DNA of 7,605 bases, taken from NCBI GenBank assembly GCA_030536165.1, contig JAUNQM010000117.1:1-7605 (forward strand). The letters are read 5' to 3'. Below, one piece after another: positions 5,078 to 7,605 of this stretch. This stretch comes from Prevotellaceae bacterium. GTDB lineage: Bacteria > Bacteroidota > Bacteroidia > Bacteroidales > Bacteroidaceae. How positions within the stretch are numbered: position 1 is the first letter of the stretch; the number at the start of each line of letters is the position of its first letter. Position numbers and translations under genes: made by a program. The notes beneath the pieces were generated by a model. The model worked only from the letters and a program-made list of their open reading frames with translations, was not told the origin of the DNA and did not search any database.

Positions 5078-7321
5078 TTATTCTTCAGTCTTTTCCTCGC
5101 GTGGGGCTTTGTCTCTGCGGTTGTCAGGACGATTACCACGACGATCTCCATGCTCTGGACGAGGACGACGCTCACGCTCTACATAACCTTCTGGCTTTGG
5201 AGTGAGCACGCGATGAGAAAGCTTGAACTTACCAGTCTTCTTGTCAACGTCGATGAGTTTCACTGTAATCTTGTCGCCTTCCTTGATGCCGGCTTCCTCT
5301 ACAGTCTCAAGACGCTTCCAGTCAATCTCGCTGATGTGGAGAAGTCCGTCCTTGCCTGGCATAAACTCAACGAAGCAGCCGTAAGGCATGATTGACTGAA
5401 CCTTGCCTTCATAAACTTCACCTACCTCTGGCACAGCCACGATAGCGCGAACCTTTCTCATTGCTGCATCGATAGACTCCTTGTTAGGACCGCTGATAAC
5501 AACCTTACCACCTTCTTCTACTTCGTCGATAGTGATTGTTGCACCAGTCTCTTCCTGGATGCCCTGAATAATCTTACCGCCAGGACCAATGACTGCACCG
5601 ATGAATTCCTTAGCAATCATAATCATTTCCATGCGTGGAACCTGTGGCTTGAACTCTTCACGTGGTTCTGAGATAGTCTTCATCATCTCGCCCATGATAT
5701 GCTCACGGCCAGCCTTTGCCTGCATGAGAGCCTTCTCAAGGATTTCGTAAGAGAGACCGTCGCACTTGATATCCATCTGAGTTGCTGTAAGTCCGTTTAC
5801 TGTACCTGTAGTCTTGAAGTCCATATCGCCGAGGTGGTCTTCGTCGCCGAGGATATCGCTAAGCACTGCATACTTATCTTCGCCTGGGTTCTTGATAAGA
5901 CCCATAGCAATACCTGCTACAGGGTTCTTCATAGGAACGCCTGCGTCCATGAGTGCCAATGTGCCGGCACATGTTGTTGCCATTGATGAACTACCATTGC
6001 TCTCCAATACGTCAGATACTACGCGTACTGTGTAAGGGAAGTCCTCAGGAATCTGACCCTTGAGGGCACGCCATGCAAGATGACCGTGACCAATCTCACG
6101 ACGACCTGTAGAGCGCTGTGCCTTAGCTTCACCTGTACAGAATGGAGGGAAGTTGTAGTGAAGGAGGAAACGCATGTAGCTGTGGTCGAGCACGTCGTCA
6201 ACAAGTTTTTCATCCATCTTGTTACCGAGCGTACATGTTGCCAGAGCCTGAGTCTCACCACGTGTAAAGATACTACTTCCGTGAGGGAATGGCAGCGGAG
6301 AAACCTCGCACCAGATTGGGCGAATCTCTGTTGTCTTACGACCATCAAGGCGGATACCTTCGTCGAGGATGCAACGACGCATTGCGTCACGCTCAACGTC
6401 AGCATAATATCTATCAGCAAGCACAGCCTTTTCTTCCATCTCATCCTCAGTGAGTTCTGGGTGAGCCTCTGCATAAGCTGTCTTGAATTCTTCAATAATA
6501 TTCTCGAAAGCCTCAGCACGAGCGTGCTTCTCCAGACCCTGCTTAGTCACGTCGTAAGCCTTCTGGTAGCACTCGTTCTTCACCTGTTCGCGGAGTTCCT
6601 CATCGTTTTCCTCGTGACAATATTCGCGCTTAACGTCCTTGCCGAGTTCCTTTGAGAGTTCTTCCTGAAGGATACACATAGGCTTGATGGCATCGTGTGC
6701 AGCCTTGAGCGCACCAAGAAGATCCTGCTCGGAAACTTCCTTCATTTCGCCTTCAACCATCATGATATTCTCCTTCGAAGCACCAACCATAAGGTCCATA
6801 TCAGCTTCAGCCATCTGGTCGAACGTTGGGTTGATGACGTATTCGCCATTTATGCGAGCCACGCGAACCTCAGAGATAGGGCACTCGAAAGGTATGTCAG
6901 ATACTGCCAACGCAGCACTTGCAGCGAAACCTGCAAGAGCATCAGGCTGGTCAACGCCGTCGGCAGAGAAGAGAATTACATTTACATAAACCTCAGCGTG
7001 ATAGTTTGAAGGGAAGAGTGGGCGCAATGCGCGGTCCACGAGGCGGCAAGTGAGGATTTCATTGTCGCTTGGCTTACCCTCACGCTTAGTGAAGCCACCA
7101 GGGAAACGACCGAAAGAAGCGTACTTCTCGCGATATTCCACCTGCAGAGGCATGAAGTCAGTCCCAGGGACTGCGTCTTTAGCGGCACAAACAGTTGCCA
7201 ACAACATTGTGTTACCCATGCGAAGCATAACGGCTCCGTCGGCCTGCTTTGCCAGTTTTCCTGTCTCAATGCTGATTACTCGTCCGTCAGGCAAAGAGAC
7301 TGTCTTTGTTACTACATTCAT
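5078..7321 (-). CDS. pnp: Polyribonucleotide nucleotidyltransferase (PNPase)
   Basis: Phosphorolytic 3'-to-5' exoribonuclease that releases nucleoside diphosphates and can add tails in reverse; it acts as a trimer in RNA decay. All domains are present in order. The first RNase PH-like core (about 5-220) includes the FGRFPGGFTKREG loop (70-82). An all-helical linker (about 230-320) follows. The second, catalytic RNase PH core (about 324-550) carries GSSSM (443-447) and LGDEDHLGDMDFK (491-503), with D495, D501 and K503 matching E. coli D486, D492 and K494. The KH domain has the GPGG loop at 579-582, and the S1 domain runs from about 634 to 703. The tail, about 710-747, is rich in Arg, Glu and Pro and probably disordered. 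At 747 residues it is slightly longer than the E. coli enzyme. The ATG at 7321 precedes the conserved N-terminal strand. It is the first gene of the minus-strand run and has the only recognisable promoter. Confidence 0.98.
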   Translation of the reverse strand: MNVVTKTVSLPDGRVISIETGKLAKQADGAVMLRMGNTMLLATVCAAKDAVPGTDFMPLQVEYREKYASFGRFPGGFTKREGKPSDNEILTCRLVDRALRPLFPSNYHAEVYVNVILFSADGVDQPDALAGFAASAALAVSDIPFECPISEVRVARINGEYVINPTFDQMAEADMDLMVGASKENIMMVEGEMKEVSEQDLLGALKAAHDAIKPMCILQEELSKELGKDVKREYCHEENDEELREQVKNECYQKAYDVTKQGLEKHARAEAFENIIEEFKTAYAEAHPELTEDEMEEKAVLADRYYADVERDAMRRCILDEGIRLDGRKTTEIRPIWCEVSPLPFPHGSSIFTRGETQALATCTLGNKMDEKLVDDVLDHSYMRFLLHYNFPPFCTGEAKAQRSTGRREIGHGHLAWRALKGQIPEDFPYTVRVVSDVLESNGSSSMATTCAGTLALMDAGVPMKNPVAGIAMGLIKNPGEDKYAVLSDILGDEDHLGDMDFKTTGTVNGLTATQMDIKCDGLSYEILEKALMQAKAGREHIMGEMMKTISEPREEFKPQVPRMEMIMIAKEFIGAVIGPGGKIIQGIQEETGATITIDEVEEGGKVVISGPNKESIDAAMRKVRAIVAVPEVGEVYEGKVQSIMPYGCFVEFMPGKDGLLHISEIDWKRLETVEEAGIKEGDKITVKLIDVDKKTGKFKLSHRVLTPKPEGYVERERRPRPEHGDRRGNRPDNRRDKAPREEKTEE

Positions 7322-7346
7322 GATTTTTTTCTTTCTTTTTTTCGTT
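7322..7346 (-). promoter_or_regulatory. A-rich translation leader of pnp without Shine-Dalgarno
   Basis: Immediately before the pnp ATG the minus strand reads almost entirely purine, including AAAAAAAGAAAGAAAAAAA, with no GGAGG-like motif. Bacteroidota ribosomes generally make little use of anti-Shine-Dalgarno pairing, and A-rich unstructured leaders favour initiation there, so this probably is the ribosome landing site. Confidence 0.6.
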
Positions 7347-7350
7347 TAAT

Positions 7351-7372
7351 ACATCTAAAAAAAACATCTAAA
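7351..7372. repeat. Direct repeat ACATCTAAA x2 in the pnp leader
   Basis: ACATCTAAA occurs at 7351-7359 and again at 7364-7372, giving a 13-base period with an A-tract between them. It lies within the predicted untranslated leader of pnp. No function can be assigned. Confidence 0.6.
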
Positions 7373-7376
7373 TTCC

Positions 7377-7411
7377 ATTCCCAATTGGCAATTCACAATT
7401 CCCAATCGAAA
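7377..7411. repeat. Tandem heptamers (ATTCCCA-like) in the pnp leader
   Basis: Four 7-base units read ATTCCCA, ATTGGCA, ATTCACA and ATTCCCA, followed by a degenerate ATCGAAA. The array covers the start of the predicted transcript just downstream of the -7 box. The palindrome CCAATTGG (7381-7388) lies inside it. The array resembles the octamer runs further left in style but not in sequence. Confidence 0.7.
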
Positions 7412-7419
7412 ACCGGATG

Positions 7420-7427
7420 CAAAGGTA
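7420..7427 (-). promoter_or_regulatory. Probable Bacteroidota -7 promoter box for pnp
   Basis: On the minus strand TACCTTTG matches the Bacteroidota primary-sigma -7 consensus TAnnTTTG exactly. Transcription would start near 7413-7416 and give a leader of about 92-95 bases. A TTTG that could serve as the -33 element lies at 7442-7445, but the spacer is only 14 bases against the usual 19-21, so the upstream element is weak or absent. Confidence 0.6.
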
Positions 7428-7554
7428 ATAAAATATTTTCGCAAAACGTGTGATAATTAAGGTTTTTTCTCATTTGCCATGCAGATTTTTCGCATTTCCC
7501 CTCACCACCAAAGCGCATAGCATATTCAGTCATTGCATAAACCAGCCCTCCATT
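7428..7554. other. Upstream non-coding stretch, nothing recognised
   Basis: I see no convincing coding frame, RNA gene or terminator here. It is AT-rich next to the pnp promoter (7428-7500) and more mixed beyond. A 61-codon minus-strand frame (7578-7393) crosses the area but runs through the pnp promoter and repeats and has no recognisable features. Confidence 0.5.
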
Positions 7555-7605
7555 CCTAAGGTGTGAAAGACGCAACACCTAAGGTGTGACCACCCCTAAC
7601 ACCTA
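7555..7605. repeat. Repeat of CCTAAGGTGTGA, period 23-24, clipped at window edge
   Basis: CCTAAGGTGTGA occurs at 7555-7566 and 7578-7589, and a third unit begins with CCTA at 7602-7605 where the window ends. Starts are 23 and 24 bases apart. The second unit lies in an inverted repeat, ACACCT (7575-7580)/AGGTGT (7582-7587) around a central A. The sequence between units differs, so this is an interspersed short motif rather than a clean tandem repeat or a CRISPR array. Confidence 0.65.

Noticed and set aside
5011..5175. An N-terminal extension of the U32 protein beginning at ATG 5175
   Set aside because: It adds 55 residues without family similarity and overlaps the 3' end of pnp by about 98 bases; the conserved U32 N-terminus begins at the ATG at 5010.
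6019..6655. Long alternative frames within pnp (166 codons minus, 191 codons plus)
   Set aside because: They overlap the unbroken, fully conserved PNPase frame, and their translations look like out-of-frame sequence.
7393..7578. A 61-codon minus-strand reading frame upstream of pnp
   Set aside because: It runs through the -7 promoter box, the heptamer array and the CCTAAGGTGTGA motif, and shows no domain, signal or recognisable similarity.
7555..7605. CRISPR array at the right edge
   Set aside because: The repeated unit is only 12 bases with 11-12 base gaps, far below CRISPR repeat and spacer lengths, and no cas gene is present.

Overview
This window looks like chromosomal DNA from a member of the Bacteroidota, most likely a Prevotella-like gut or oral organism. 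The reasons are a TAnnTTTG-type -7 promoter box upstream of pnp, A-rich translation leaders without Shine-Dalgarno motifs, and a gene set familiar from that phylum (a DUF3089 lipoprotein, a DUF3473-like deacetylase and a U32 protein next to PNPase). Species assignment is inference; no marker gene such as rRNA is present.

Layout. On the left, a plus-strand MerR/BmrR-type regulator (34-864) starts with an ATGA overlap on what may be the last codons of an upstream gene cut by the window edge. It converges on a run of five minus-strand genes. Read in their own direction these are: polynucleotide phosphorylase pnp (7321-5078), a U32-family protein resembling tRNA 5-hydroxyuridine synthesis enzymes (5010-3769), a DUF3089 alpha/beta-hydrolase lipoprotein (3750-2806), a cytoplasmic NodB-type polysaccharide deacetylase (2732-1941) and a GT2 polyprenyl-phosphate glycosyltransferase with two C-terminal membrane helices (1854-913). 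One strong intrinsic terminator (hairpin 869-902 plus U-tract) closes the run and overlaps the stop codon of the convergent regulator gene. The only recognisable promoter is upstream of pnp, and gaps within the run are 18-86 bases, so cotranscription is plausible but unproven.

Functionally, the first two minus-strand genes deal with RNA (decay and tRNA modification) and the last three with the cell envelope. The glycosyltransferase and deacetylase resemble the ArnC/ArnD and FlmF/NaxD pairings, in which an acylated sugar is put on undecaprenyl phosphate and then deacylated on the cytoplasmic face. That is the main biological hypothesis here.

The most unusual non-coding signal is a composite repeat in the two gaps flanking the deacetylase gene. 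It has a 48-base core that can fold into a hairpin (41 of 48 positions identical between copies), bordered by runs of an ATTTACNN octamer. One copy also supplies the C-terminal codons and stop of the deacetylase. The pnp leader has a separate 7-base-period repeat, and the right edge carries a clipped repeat with a 23-24 base period built on CCTAAGGTGTGA. Apart from these and the pnp promoter, the terminal 284 non-coding bases hold nothing I can recognise.
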